A stretch of 64,000 bases of DNA from Atopobium sp. ICM42b (GCA_000564995.1 JDFH01000012.1:59881-123880), one strand, 5' to 3'. Positions 52,945-61,896 are shown, counted from the first letter of the stretch. Notes: generated by a model from the sequence alone, not told the origin. Numbers and translations are program-made.

Positions 52945-54111
52945 CTATAGTGAGTGAATTGTAACACCCTTAACCACTCGATTAACCTGACCAGTTGGAG
53001 AAGGTGTGTCTGGTTTGTTATTGACACGAACTGAGTTCAAGAGTGCCACGACTTGAGCAACCATTACAAAAGGCAGAGCCAAATAAGGTGCTGGTAGAGG
53101 CTCTGTAAATACTGGTAGACTAAATGTTCTTCCCGTAAAGTTTGTTGCCCCCTCTTGCTCAATACCAATGGTCAGAGCAGCAATCTGGTCTCCCTTAATC
53201 TCGTCAAGAATATCCAGATCATATTGACGCGTATAAGGGTTATTGGAAACAAAATCAAACACTAGGGTGTGTTCGTCGACAAACGACTTTGGTCCGTGAC
53301 GATATCCCATCGAGGAATCCCACGACGTTGCATTAATACCAGCTGCAAGCTCCAAAATCTTAAGCTGAGCCTCATGAGCAAGACCCACAAAAGGACCAGA
53401 GCCCAGATAGGTAATGCGGTTGAAATCGCTCTTGAGCCACTCAGCAATCTCTTCCTCGCGCTCAATTACCTGCCTACCCAGCTCAGCAGCATCAGAAATC
53501 CAAGCCTTCTTCTGTGAGTCATCAGCACTATCAAATACAAGAGTTGCAAGAAGTGTCATACAGCTATAAGAACCGGTCATAGCAAAGCCCTGGTCATTTG
53601 CACCAGGAATCAGAAGAAGCAATGTATCGTCTTTACCTGCGGATTCAACAGCAAGTTTTCCTTCAGGAGCGCAGGTAATATTGATAAGCAAAAGATTTTT
53701 AACAATCTTGCGAGCAATATTTACTGCAGCAAGACTCTCTGGACTATTACCAGAGCGCGCAAAAGAAACCAAGACCGTTGGATCATCTGGATCAAGACTG
53801 CCATAAGGATCAGAAACAATATCAGTAGTTGCAGCAGACGCAAACTCAAAAGAGCTCTTCTCGCCATGAGAACGAAGATACGGAGTAATGGTATCGCCTA
53901 CATATGCCGAGGTACCTGCACCCGTAAAGACCACGCGGGTACGACGACCCTCGCCAAGATTGAGAGCACGCTCGACAAACTCTTTAATTGCAGAAAGGTT
54001 CTCCTGATAAATGCCAAAGGTAGATTCCCAAAGCTCAGGCTGCTGCTTAATTTCGGCAGTTGTAATATGAGCGCCTAATGCCTTTAGCTCTTCTTGGCTC
54101 TTCTTAAACAT
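52945..54111 (-). CDS. agaS: SIS-domain galactosamine-6-phosphate deaminase/isomerase (AgaS-like)
   Basis: 388 residues with two SIS sugar-isomerase domains: FTGAGTSAYVGD and SFARSGNSPES in the first, YLGSGPFVGLAHEAQLKILELAAG and HGPKSFVDE in the second. AgaS converts galactosamine-6-phosphate to tagatose-6-phosphate and ammonia. GlmS-type isomerases are similar in fold but carry a glutaminase domain, which is absent here. AAGGG precedes ATG 54111. It follows the GntR gene by 22 bp. Confidence 0.88.
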   Translation of the reverse strand: MFKKSQEELKALGAHITTAEIKQQPELWESTFGIYQENLSAIKEFVERALNLGEGRRTRVVFTGAGTSAYVGDTITPYLRSHGEKSSFEFASAATTDIVSDPYGSLDPDDPTVLVSFARSGNSPESLAAVNIARKIVKNLLLINITCAPEGKLAVESAGKDDTLLLLIPGANDQGFAMTGSYSCMTLLATLVFDSADDSQKKAWISDAAELGRQVIEREEEIAEWLKSDFNRITYLGSGPFVGLAHEAQLKILELAAGINATSWDSSMGYRHGPKSFVDEHTLVFDFVSNNPYTRQYDLDILDEIKGDQIAALTIGIEQEGATNFTGRTFSLPVFTEPLPAPYLALPFVMVAQVVALLNSVRVNNKPDTPSPTGQVNRVVKGVTIHSL

Positions 54112-54133
54112 TGATATCCCTTCTCACAGTTAT

Positions 54134-54862
54134 TTAACTGCGTGTATGTACAATTTTGTATCTAAACTGATCCGCACGAGCCACGCTTAGTGTGAACTCA
54201 ACAATGATATTTCTGTCATTGTACGTGGTGCGTGTGAGACTCAAAACAGGCGAACCTTCAGAAATTTGCAATAAAGTGGCGTCATCTGAGCGAGCAATTG
54301 AAGCCTTGAACTCCTCTTCTGCTACGCCAATCTTTATGTTGTAGTCTTCTTCAAAAATTTGGTAGAGAGATTTTTGCTCAACATCATGAGCAGTGAGCGA
54401 GAAAAACTGTGAAACTGGAAGATACGTTACTTCCAGCATCATAGGTACGTCATCGGCACTTCTTAAACGCTTGATGCGGAAGAGTTTCTCGCCAAGAATA
54501 ACGTGCATATGCTGGGCTAAGAACTTATTAGCCTCAATAGTGTCAAACTCCAGAATAGTTGTCTTAGGAACGCGACCTAACTGACGCTGCTGGTCAGTAA
54601 AGCTATAGCCTCCCATAAGGTCTGTTGCACGTTCAGAGACGTCTGCAACAAAGGTACCGCGGCCACGCTGACGATAAATGAGCCCCATGTGTTCAAGCTC
54701 TTGCAGGGCAAGTCTTACCGTGGTGCGAGAAAGTCCGTAGGAATCAGAGAGTTCACGCTCAGAAGGAAGTGGATCGTCTGGATCCATCTCGTTCTCAATA
54801 CGATAGCGCAGCATATTTGCTAGCTGCTCGTAGAGTGGCTGTCTTCCCATAAACGTTGTCAT
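54134..54862 (-). CDS. GntR/HutC-family repressor with UTRA domain
   Basis: 242 residues. Winged HTH at 1-75 (PLYEQLANMLRYRIE...LPSERELSDSYGLSRTTVRLALQELEHMGL) followed by a UTRA effector domain (about 95-235). UTRA regulators of this type often sense a sugar phosphate such as GlcNAc-6-P. It sits between PTS and catabolic genes, so it probably controls both. Palindromes matching GntR-type sites lie by the PTS promoter. ATG 54862 has AGGAG ahead. Confidence 0.9.
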   Translation of the reverse strand: MTTFMGRQPLYEQLANMLRYRIENEMDPDDPLPSERELSDSYGLSRTTVRLALQELEHMGLIYRQRGRGTFVADVSERATDLMGGYSFTDQQRQLGRVPKTTILEFDTIEANKFLAQHMHVILGEKLFRIKRLRSADDVPMMLEVTYLPVSQFFSLTAHDVEQKSLYQIFEEDYNIKIGVAEEEFKASIARSDDATLLQISEGSPVLSLTRTTYNDRNIIVEFTLSVARADQFRYKIVHTRS

Positions 54863-54875
54863 CAAAACTCTCCTA

Positions 54876-54909
54876 TAAAAGACGGGTGCCCACTAAGTGG
54901 ACACCCGTC
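54876..54909 (-). terminator. Terminator between PTS IID and gntR
   Basis: GACGGGTG-CCCAC (54881-54893) pairs with GTGG-CACCCGTC (54897-54909), nearly perfect, with a TAA loop; TTTTATAGG follows on the minus strand. It ends the PTS operon or reduces reading into gntR. Confidence 0.85.
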
Positions 54910-54917
54910 ACACTTAC

Positions 54918-55997
54918 TTAACCCCAAATATATGGGAGAACGCCAAAGCCAGAACCAAGAAGTGCAATTACCAGAAGCAGGCAGATGCACATGATTGGAG
55001 TCCAGTTACGCTTTGCCATGAGGTAATACAGGCAAAGGGTAAGAGCCAGTGGGATAAGCTTTGGACAAACGCCGTCGAGGATCTTCTGGATGTCAATAGA
55101 GACAGGAGAAGTAACTTCCTCGCCAACAGTTACCAGGTTAACACCATTGCCGACTGGAGCAATAGCAGTGGTGCCGTCCTTGCCGTCAGCAGTCTTGCCG
55201 CCGATGAACATAACGGACTTAGGATCCTTCTTGTAGTCAGCATAGGAACCCTTAGCAAAGAGAGCCTTGTCATACTGACCAGAAGCAAGCTGCTCGTCAG
55301 AAAGAGTTACCTGAGAAAGAACAACGCTGTGTGTCTCACCGTTAGGGATATTTGCGCCAGCGCCAAGCTTGGTTCCACCGTAGCAGACAACCAGGCAGCC
55401 AACAACAAAGACGCCCAGGATAGAAGCAGCACGAGTGAACTCTTTTGCGTTCTCGGTGAGCAGGGTAATTGCGTCAGTACCCATCTTGTAAGAAAGATTC
55501 ATCAGCCAATAACGTACAGCAAACTGTGCGATGTTGAAGATGATAAGGAACAAGAATGGTGCAAAGACATTGCCGGAAATTGCCATGTTAGAGGTAATAC
55601 CAGCAGTAATTGGAACAAGGGTGAACCAAAACAGTGCGTCACCAATGCCGCCCAGAGGACCCATTGCAGAAACGCGGACTGCACGAATGGTTGGGATATC
55701 CAGCTTGTTCTGCTCAAGGGAGAGAACAATACCCATAACAAAAGTAACCAAGAATGGGTGGGTATTGTAGAACTCAAGGTTGTGACTCATGGAAGCAGCA
55801 AGGTCATCCTTGTTGTCGCCGTGAATCTTCTCAAGACCAGGGAGGATACCGTAGAGCCAACCAGCTGCCTGCATTCTCTCGTAGTTGAAGGAAGCCTGCA
55901 GGAACAGGGAGCGCCATACCATCTTGTTGAGCGTCTTCTGATCAAGTGGCTCAGCAGGAGTGGTGTTCTGATAGGTATCAGGAATATTAAATGCCAT
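54918..55997 (-). CDS. Mannose-family PTS subunit IID with enlarged outer loop
   Basis: 359 residues. The N-terminal two thirds fit IID (MVWRSLFLQASFNYERMQAAGW, GIGDALFWFTLVPI). IID proteins are often 270-310 residues long; here about 90 extra polar residues lie between membrane segments (from GAGANIPNGETH to VDIQKIL), probably facing outward. IID with IIC forms the membrane channel. ATG 55997 overlaps the IIC stop by 11 bp, using GGAGGTG within IIC as ribosome site. Confidence 0.9.
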   Translation of the reverse strand: MAFNIPDTYQNTTPAEPLDQKTLNKMVWRSLFLQASFNYERMQAAGWLYGILPGLEKIHGDNKDDLAASMSHNLEFYNTHPFLVTFVMGIVLSLEQNKLDIPTIRAVRVSAMGPLGGIGDALFWFTLVPITAGITSNMAISGNVFAPFLFLIIFNIAQFAVRYWLMNLSYKMGTDAITLLTENAKEFTRAASILGVFVVGCLVVCYGGTKLGAGANIPNGETHSVVLSQVTLSDEQLASGQYDKALFAKGSYADYKKDPKSVMFIGGKTADGKDGTTAIAPVGNGVNLVTVGEEVTSPVSIDIQKILDGVCPKLIPLALTLCLYYLMAKRNWTPIMCICLLLVIALLGSGFGVLPYIWG

Positions 55998-56793
55998 CTT
56001 CGAAGTCACCTCCAGCAACAACAGCAGGAGCAGCATTCTTCATCTTGGTCTGGAGCTGGTAATCCCAGAATGCGATACCAAAGCCGATAAGAGCAAGAAG
56101 CAGAAGTGCTGGACCAGAGAGCTCAGGAATGCTGATAAATACGATTGCAGCTGCAAAGCCCATGAGGAAGAAGCCCCAAAGCTCGCGAGAAACCATAACC
56201 TTCAGCAGGATTGCAAAGCCGACGAAGCGCATCATGCCACCAGCGACGGACAGTGCATTCATGAGCCACTTTGGAATTGCAGTGGTGATCTGAGTGCCAA
56301 ATGCAGCACCACCCAGGAAGAACAGGGTAACAATGACACCAAAGAAGAGACCAAGAGCAGCCATTGCACCATAGTTGATACGAGCAATTCCCTTAGGATC
56401 GGCCTTCTCGGCGTATGCATCAGCAGTTGCCATTACAGGGGACATAATGGTAAAGATGATGGTTACTGCATACTGACCAAGCAGAGAGAATGGAATTGCT
56501 GCAGCTACAGCGGCCATTGGCTCAAGCTTAGTAGTGATTGCAAAGACTGCAGACATAATGCCGCCGATAACAGCGTTAGGTGGCTGAGCACCACCAACAG
56601 GCATGTTGCCGATGGTCATAAGCTGATAAGTACCACCAACAATGAGACCAGTCTGAACGTCACCAAGAATCAAACCAACCAAAAAACCAGTTACGATTGG
56701 CTGGTAAAGAGACTCGAGGAAACTAAACTGATCGATGCCAGCGATAAACGCAACGATGAAAATTAATAACACCTGAATAGGGCTAACATCCAT
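55987..56793 (-). CDS. Mannose-family PTS subunit IIC
   Basis: 268 residues of the sorbose/mannose-type IIC family, with about eight membrane helices and the block GLILGDVQTGLIVGGTYQLMTIGNMPVGGAQPPNAVIGGI. It transports the sugar (best guess GalNAc) with IID. AGGAGG precedes ATG 56793. Confidence 0.92.
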   Translation of the reverse strand: MDVSPIQVLLIFIVAFIAGIDQFSFLESLYQPIVTGFLVGLILGDVQTGLIVGGTYQLMTIGNMPVGGAQPPNAVIGGIMSAVFAITTKLEPMAAVAAAIPFSLLGQYAVTIIFTIMSPVMATADAYAEKADPKGIARINYGAMAALGLFFGVIVTLFFLGGAAFGTQITTAIPKWLMNALSVAGGMMRFVGFAILLKVMVSRELWGFFLMGFAAAIVFISIPELSGPALLLLALIGFGIAFWDYQLQTKMKNAAPAVVAGGDFEDGI

Positions 56794-56931
56794 CTTAACT
56801 CCTCCTTTCAAACACACCATAACTACCGATGACGATGATCGGCAGACTATCCGAATACCTTTGCCAACCTGCTAGAAACGTTGCACCATTGCAACTTTTT
56901 GTAATCTCTACCAGGAAGTTGCGCGCAAAAC

Positions 56932-57414
56932 TTACTCGAATAGCTTTGAGATATCCTCGACCGGGGTCGTAGGAACACGCCTAATCTCTAGAGTCACCCC
57001 CAATTCCTGAAGCTCACGAAAGGCAGCGACGTCCTTATCGTCTACCGCCACACTTGTGGCGACCTGTCGCTTTCCCTCAGCCATGTGCATATTGCCGATG
57101 TTCACTTTTTTGATTGGAACACCGCCCTTAACCAGAGTGAGGACATCCTCTGGATTCTCGGCAACAAGGAAAATGTGCTGGCTTGCTGAAGCCTTGTGGA
57201 TAACATCGATAGTTTTCTGGAGCGTAAAGTACCTGGTTGCAACACCGTTTGGTGCAGCCATATCCATGAGGCCCTGACGCATCTTATTGCCTGCGACCTC
57301 GTCATTAGCAACAAGGATGAGATTTGTTCCAAGGGTACCGTTCCACTGAGTAGCAACCTGACCATGAATCAAACGATTATCGATTCGAGCAAGCTTGATA
57401 TCTGGTTCTCCCAT
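56932..57414 (-). CDS. Mannose-family PTS subunit IIB
   Basis: 160 residues. The phosphoryl histidine is H17 in RIDNRLIHGQVATQW. It passes phosphate from IIA to the incoming sugar. AGGAG precedes ATG 57414. A 138 bp gap separates it from IIC without an obvious terminator. Confidence 0.93.
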   Translation of the reverse strand: MGEPDIKLARIDNRLIHGQVATQWNGTLGTNLILVANDEVAGNKMRQGLMDMAAPNGVATRYFTLQKTIDVIHKASASQHIFLVAENPEDVLTLVKGGVPIKKVNIGNMHMAEGKRQVATSVAVDDKDVAAFRELQELGVTLEIRRVPTTPVEDISKLFE

Positions 57415-57509
57415 AACAAGTTCTCCTCTCTTTGCGCGCACACTTGTGCGTGCTATCTGCGATTTTCATCGCACTACTCGCAACTTGCGCTGCGTGTTTT
57501 ACTGCAAAT

Positions 57510-57800
57510 TTATTTATTGTTGGAAACGCTGATTAACGCCCAACGATCCAACGTGATGACCACATTTGGAGCAAATTCAACATCTACTGTTTCTTTTTTG
57601 ACGTTTTTAACTACGCCATACATTCCGCTATTAGTCTTAACTTTCTGACCTGCATGAAGATTCTTCAGAAACTCTGAAGTTGTTCCCGCCTTTTTAGAAG
57701 AGGCTCTCCAAACAAAGAAGGAATAAATAAGGCCCAAAATTACTAAGAACGCGAGAAGAACAATGGATGAAGCAAGAATGTTCTCTGCTAGATTTGCCAT
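57510..57800 (-). CDS. YajC-like protein inside the PTS operon
   Basis: 96 residues: one membrane helix (about 10-30), then the YajC domain with LHAGQKVKTNSGMYGVVKNVKKETVDVEFAPNV. YajC normally associates with SecDF, but no secDF lies here. Man-family PTS operons for glycosaminoglycan sugars in streptococci also carry a YajC-like gene, so a PTS-linked role is likely. ATG 57800 has AAGGAG at good spacing. Confidence 0.82.
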   Translation of the reverse strand: MANLAENILASSIVLLAFLVILGLIYSFFVWRASSKKAGTTSEFLKNLHAGQKVKTNSGMYGVVKNVKKETVDVEFAPNVVITLDRWALISVSNNK

Positions 57801-57833
57801 GTGCATCTCCTTAACTCAACAACAAAACGCTAC

Positions 57834-58274
57834 TTAAATACCATCGTCTCCGAAGATGTCATCTTCTGACTCAACCTCAAGCTCAAGACGCTTATGAACA
57901 ACTCCCTGGCTACCAGCTAAAACGGCAGTCTCAACCAGCTCTTCAAGAGAGGTATCTGCCATGCGACTACCAAGTGTTTCAAGAAGCATAGGAAGGTTTG
58001 TACCGGTAACAACTTCTACATTTGAGTAATTCTGAGCAATAATCATTGCCTGATTAAAAGGTGTTCCGCCAAGCAGATCGCAGAAAACCAGCACACCGTC
58101 AGTAGTGTCAAGAAGATCGGAAATTGTTGCAGAAAGAGTTTCTGGGTATGTTGCAGCGCCGGCTTCAATAAAAGGAACGGGAACAAAAGCTTCTTGCTCA
58201 CCAGCAATCATCTTTAAAGCATCAGCAAGTCCGTTTGCAAAAGTTCCATGACCAGTTAAAACGCAACCTACCAT
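57834..58274 (-). CDS. Mannose-family PTS subunit IIA
   Basis: 146 residues. H9 in VLTGHGTFANG accepts phosphate from HPr. The fold block VFCDLLGGTPFNQA is typical. First gene of the PTS operon; AAAGGAG precedes ATG 58274, and a promoter with operator candidates lies upstream. Confidence 0.93.
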   Translation of the reverse strand: MVGCVLTGHGTFANGLADALKMIAGEQEAFVPVPFIEAGAATYPETLSATISDLLDTTDGVLVFCDLLGGTPFNQAMIIAQNYSNVEVVTGTNLPMLLETLGSRMADTSLEELVETAVLAGSQGVVHKRLELEVESEDDIFGDDGI

Positions 58275-58810
58275 GTCAAACTCCTTTCAAAGAGTTGGAA
58301 ACTATCTGGAGAGCTACACGGAAAACTAGGGGTGTTGAAGCTTCCCTCTAAGTGGTAGATACCAGATAACAACCTGATATAAGTATAGTCTAGTGAGCAT
58401 CTTGTGATGTGTACGTTAACAATCGGCGGCTTAACGGTACTATTTTTACCGTAAACGGTACACACGTTGTTATTTTCGCAGGTAGATATATGGATAAATT
58501 GTGATGATGCACTAAAAATTTAGAGCTATCCTTGAAAAATGAGAAGTTCTTATAACGTGCCTTTATACGTAATAAATGTAGTAAACAACCCTAAAATCCT
58601 GCTCAAATACGGCGAGAAAATAAAATTGGTATTAAGAAATTATGTACTGGTATCTTTTTTTATAACATCTAAAGAAAAGTTTCTTGATGGCGCTTTGGTT
58701 AAATAGATTTAATCCAATTTCATTTGCAGTGGCGCTGTTCCATAGTGTTTCTCGCTCCTGCTTTCCTCTGAGCACTTTGTGTGCACTGTCTTTTAGACGA
58801 GGTGATATGC
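58275..58810. promoter_or_regulatory. Divergent control region of the amino-sugar locus
   Basis: 536 bp between PTS IIA (minus) and the PfkB kinase (plus). A minus-strand -10 box TATACT lies at 58382-58387 with no good -35. TGGTAGATACCA (58353-58364) lies just downstream of the predicted start. ACGGTA/TACCGT/ACGGTA repeats sit upstream at 58434-58460. A plus-strand TATAAC (58661-58666) lies beside a CTGGTATCT half-site (58648-58656). Two GCGAGAA motif copies also fall here (58612 and, inverted, 58749). No gene is seen. Confidence 0.5.
58353..58364. promoter_or_regulatory. GntR-type operator candidate at the PTS promoter
   Basis: TGGTA-GA-TACCA is an inverted repeat at about +11 to +22 of the PTS transcript, the position expected for a repressor. 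Its minus-strand form, CTGGTATCTACCA, shares CTGGTATCT with 58648-58656 near the divergent kinase gene. Confidence 0.45.
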
Positions 58811-59746
58811 GTGATTGTTACCGTAACACTCAATGCATCCATTGATAAAGCGTACTACCTGGACTCTCCTGTTGTAGATGGAACGGTACACAGAGTCTCG
58901 GTAGTAGATAACAGTGCGGGCGGCAAGGGTCTTAACGCCTCACGAGCCATTACCACTCTTAACTACCCCGTTTGTGCCACAGGATTTGTAGGCGGTAATA
59001 ACGGAAGATACCTTGTTGAGCTGGCTCATAAAGATGGTATTACCAGCGATTTTATTTATACTGAGCAAGAAACCCGCTCATGCATTAATATTCTGGAGCC
59101 AAGCGGGCAATCAACTGAATTCTTAGAGCCTGGACAGCCTGTACTTCCTGAAGAATTCCTTGCTTTCAAGGCAAAACTTGTACAGCTTACCAAAGAAGCC
59201 GAAGTTGTTACCTTTAATGGCAGTATTCCCAAGGGCATTTCTGCCGAAAATTACAAAGAACTTATTGAAGAGACCATGGCTGCGGGCGTGCCTTGCATTG
59301 TAGATGCATCCGGTGTACTGCTCACCTCCTGTATTGATGCTCTTCCTACCATGATCAAACCAAATACCGATGAAATCGGTCAACTTTTAGGAAGAGAAGT
59401 AACTACAGAAGACGAGGCCATAAAGGCAGCTCAGGAGCTGCACAAACGCGGCATTAAAATTGTAGTTGTCTCGCTTGGTGCAAAAGGTGCGCTCATGGTT
59501 TCTGATGAAGGAACCTTTAGAGCAAATCCTCCAAAAATTGAAGCTATAAATCCTGTTGGTGCAGGAGATACCCTTGTTGGCTCATTTGCTGTTGCACTTG
59601 CTCAGCAAAAACCAACTTCAGAGTGTCTTACCTTTGCGCTTTCATGTGCTACCGCAAGTTGCCTATCTGCAGGTACCGGTCGCTTTGATCAAGATGTTGC
59701 AACTAAGATTCAGAAGCAGGTCACAATCAAAAAGATTGCTGAATAA
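58811..59746 (+). CDS. PfkB-family sugar phosphate kinase (tagatose-6-phosphate kinase type)
   Basis: 311 residues of the PfkB/LacC/FruK family: N-terminal TLNASIDKAYYL, GGKGLNASRAI, and the C-terminal anion hole NPVGAGDTLVGSFA. The context indicates tagatose-6-phosphate to tagatose-1,6-bisphosphate, but 1-phosphofructokinase is similar. The start is GTG 58811 with GAGGTGAT just ahead. It is transcribed away from the PTS operon and followed by the aldolase. Confidence 0.85.
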   Translation: MIVTVTLNASIDKAYYLDSPVVDGTVHRVSVVDNSAGGKGLNASRAITTLNYPVCATGFVGGNNGRYLVELAHKDGITSDFIYTEQETRSCINILEPSGQSTEFLEPGQPVLPEEFLAFKAKLVQLTKEAEVVTFNGSIPKGISAENYKELIEETMAAGVPCIVDASGVLLTSCIDALPTMIKPNTDEIGQLLGREVTTEDEAIKAAQELHKRGIKIVVVSLGAKGALMVSDEGTFRANPPKIEAINPVGAGDTLVGSFAVALAQQKPTSECLTFALSCATASCLSAGTGRFDQDVATKIQKQVTIKKIAE

Positions 59747-59759
59747 TATGCAGCAAGAC

Positions 59760-59772
59760 GGGTTTCTCGCCA
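59760..59772 (-). repeat. Dispersed motif TGGCGAGAAACCC, intergenic copy
   Basis: Exact 13-mer copy on the minus strand in the gap between the kinase and aldolase genes. Confidence 0.8.
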
Positions 59773-59881
59773 AAGGTTACAAAGACAAAACTATTTCTAG
59801 AAAACTTACGTAACAGAGTAAGAGAAACGTTACAATTTTTTCAGTCAATCAAAGAGCCCTTTGGGGCGAAAGGAGCAATAG

Positions 59882-60733
59882 ATGTTCGTTACTACTAAGC
59901 AGATGCTTCTTGACGCACAGGCTGGCCATTATGCTGTTGGCGCCTTTAACGTTGAGAACCTTGAGTTTGTAATGGCTGTTGTTAAGGCAGCCGAAGAGCG
60001 CCGCTCCCCTGTTATTCTTCAGACCACTCCTGGCACCATCAAGTACGCAAGCCTTGATTACTTTGCTGCCATGGTTCGTTGTGCTGCTGAAGAGGCAACT
60101 GTTCCTGTTGCTCTTCACCTAGATCACGGTGATGGCTTTGACCGCTGCATCCAGGCAGCTCGTGCCGGTTACACTTCCGTCATGATTGACGGCTCTCACG
60201 TTCCATTTGAGGACAATATTGCACTTACCGCATCCGTAACCAAGTTTGCTGGCCCTATCAACCTTCCTGTTGAGGCTGAGCTTGGCAAAGTTGGCGGCAA
60301 AGAGGACGACGGCCCAGCTGTTGAGGGCGAGAACCCCTACACTGATCCAGACCAGGCTGAGGAGTTTGTCGCTCGCACTAACTGCACTTCTCTTGCAGTT
60401 GGCGTTGGTACCGCTCACGGCGTCTACCATGGCACACCTCACATTGAGCAGGGCGTCCTCAAGGCAATCCGTCAGCGCCTTGATATTCCTCTGGTTCTTC
60501 ACGGTACTTCTGGTGTTCCAGATGACCAGGTAGCAGAGGCAATCCAGAACGGTATTTGCAAGGTTAACTACGCAACTGAGCTGCGCCAAGTCTTCACTGC
60601 AGCCTTTATGAAGTACATGTCAGAAAACCCTGGCAACTTTGATCCAAAGAAGCCTTCTGTTCCTGGTATGGAAGCAATCACTCAGATTGTCGCAAGCCAC
60701 ATGGATAACCTGGGCTCCTCCCACAAGGCATAA
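59882..60733 (+). CDS. Class II fructose/tagatose-bisphosphate aldolase
   Basis: 283 residues. Zinc-ligand blocks VALHLDHGDGFD, GTAHGVYHGTP and LVLHGTSGVPDDQ define a class II ketose-bisphosphate aldolase. KbaY/GatY/AgaY tagatose enzymes and FbaA fructose enzymes both fit; the locus favours tagatose-1,6-bisphosphate, giving dihydroxyacetone phosphate and glyceraldehyde-3-phosphate. Strong codon bias suggests high expression, so it may also serve glycolysis. AAAGGAG precedes the ATG. Confidence 0.9.
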   Translation: MFVTTKQMLLDAQAGHYAVGAFNVENLEFVMAVVKAAEERRSPVILQTTPGTIKYASLDYFAAMVRCAAEEATVPVALHLDHGDGFDRCIQAARAGYTSVMIDGSHVPFEDNIALTASVTKFAGPINLPVEAELGKVGGKEDDGPAVEGENPYTDPDQAEEFVARTNCTSLAVGVGTAHGVYHGTPHIEQGVLKAIRQRLDIPLVLHGTSGVPDDQVAEAIQNGICKVNYATELRQVFTAAFMKYMSENPGNFDPKKPSVPGMEAITQIVASHMDNLGSSHKA

Positions 60734-60780
60734 ACGTCAAGGCATAGCCGTCACACGTATCCTGCTTTTGCAGATAAAAA

Positions 60781-60814
60781 CAAGGCGAGAAGATCGATTG
60801 GTCTTCTCGCCTTT
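60781..60814. terminator. Bidirectional terminator between the aldolase and ilvE
   Basis: AAGGCGAGAAGA (60782-60793) pairs with TCTTCTCGCCTT (60802-60813), loop of 8 bases, with T-rich flanks on both strands. The arms are two inverted copies of the GGCGAGAA motif. Confidence 0.92.
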
Positions 60815-60849
60815 GTGTTAAAAGCAAAGCGTTATTGAAAACGCAGGTC

Positions 60850-61896
60850 TTAGCAAATCTTGCAAATCCAATCTGCTTCTGGAGCCTCAATCTCGCCAGA
60901 CTGAATGCTGGTCAGCGTGTTGCGGAGCTTAGACATAACTGGTCCAACAGCCTCCATACCAGCGCCAAAGACAATCTCTTTCTGGCCGTCAACAACTTTG
61001 CCAACAGGAGAAATAACAGCAGCGGTACCGCACATGCCGCACTCAACAAACTGGTCAAGCTCGTCAAAGCGAACAGGACGCTCAACAACCTTCATACCAA
61101 GCAGGTCTTTAGCAACCGTTGCCAAAGAGCGGCGGGTAATAGAAGGCAAAATGGAATCTGTGTAAGACTGTGGAATAACCAGGGTTCCCTCTTTATCAAC
61201 AAAGAGGAAGTTTGCGCCACTGGACTCCTCAACATAGGTACGAGAGCCAGAGTCAAGATACATACTGTCTGCAAAGCCCTGCTCATGTGCCCAGGTAGTT
61301 GGATACAGAGACATGGCGTAGTTGAGGCCAGCCTTGATGTTACCGGTTCCGTGAGGAGCAGCACGGTCATAAGGAGAAACGGTCAGTGCAACAGGAGCAA
61401 CGCCGTTAGAGTAATAAGCTCCAACTGGAGTGACCATAATGCGGAACTCATAGGTAGGAGATGGCTTAACACCAACAGTATTTCCGGTACCAATCATAAA
61501 AGGACGAACATACAGCGTAGCGCCTGTACCAAATGGTGGAACCCATGCTGCGTTTGCAGAAACAACCTCTTTAACAGCAGCAACAAATCTATCCTCAGGA
61601 AATGGTGGCATAACAAGGCGAGATGCAGAGTCAACCATACGCTGAGCATTAAGATTAGGACGGAAGCACACAATATCGCCAGAAACTGTGGTGTAAGCTT
61701 TTAAGCCCTCAAAAACTTCCTGGCAGTAATGGAAGATGTTTGCGCACTCAGACAGTGTAATGCTGTGATTGGTAGTAAGTCCACCTTCATCCCAAGCACC
61801 ATCTTTGTAGTGGGCAACGTAGCTGTAGTCACACTGCGTATATGCAAAGCCAATCGCTGTCCAATCGATGTCTTTCTTCTCCACTGAGTTTGCCAT
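60850..61896 (-). CDS. ilvE: Branched-chain amino acid aminotransferase
   Basis: 348 residues of the fold IV aminotransferase family (long, BCAT-type). The PLP lysine is in GTGNIKAGLNYAMSL; CQEVFEGLKAY and ECGMCGTAAVISPVG are conserved blocks. It interconverts Leu, Ile, Val and their keto acids using glutamate. GAAAGG precedes ATG 61896. Single-gene unit ending at the bidirectional terminator. Confidence 0.94.
   Translation of the reverse strand: MANSVEKKDIDWTAIGFAYTQCDYSYVAHYKDGAWDEGGLTTNHSITLSECANIFHYCQEVFEGLKAYTTVSGDIVCFRPNLNAQRMVDSASRLVMPPFPEDRFVAAVKEVVSANAAWVPPFGTGATLYVRPFMIGTGNTVGVKPSPTYEFRIMVTPVGAYYSNGVAPVALTVSPYDRAAPHGTGNIKAGLNYAMSLYPTTWAHEQGFADSMYLDSGSRTYVEESSGANFLFVDKEGTLVIPQSYTDSILPSITRRSLATVAKDLLGMKVVERPVRFDELDQFVECGMCGTAAVISPVGKVVDGQKEIVFGAGMEAVGPVMSKLRNTLTSIQSGEIEAPEADWICKIC

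Noticed and set aside
54897..56090. Open frame of about 397 codons on the plus strand opposite PTS IID
   Set aside because: It covers IID and the terminator and has no ribosome site or recognisable domain. It arises from the codon bias of the PTS genes.
58447..58460. Catabolite-responsive (cre) element
   Set aside because: TACCGTAAACGGTA resembles a cre core but lacks the outer TG...CA pattern. I left it as an unassigned palindrome.
60835..61704. Open frame of about 289 codons opposite ilvE
   Set aside because: Low-complexity antisense product opposite a clear aminotransferase, and it begins inside a terminator region.
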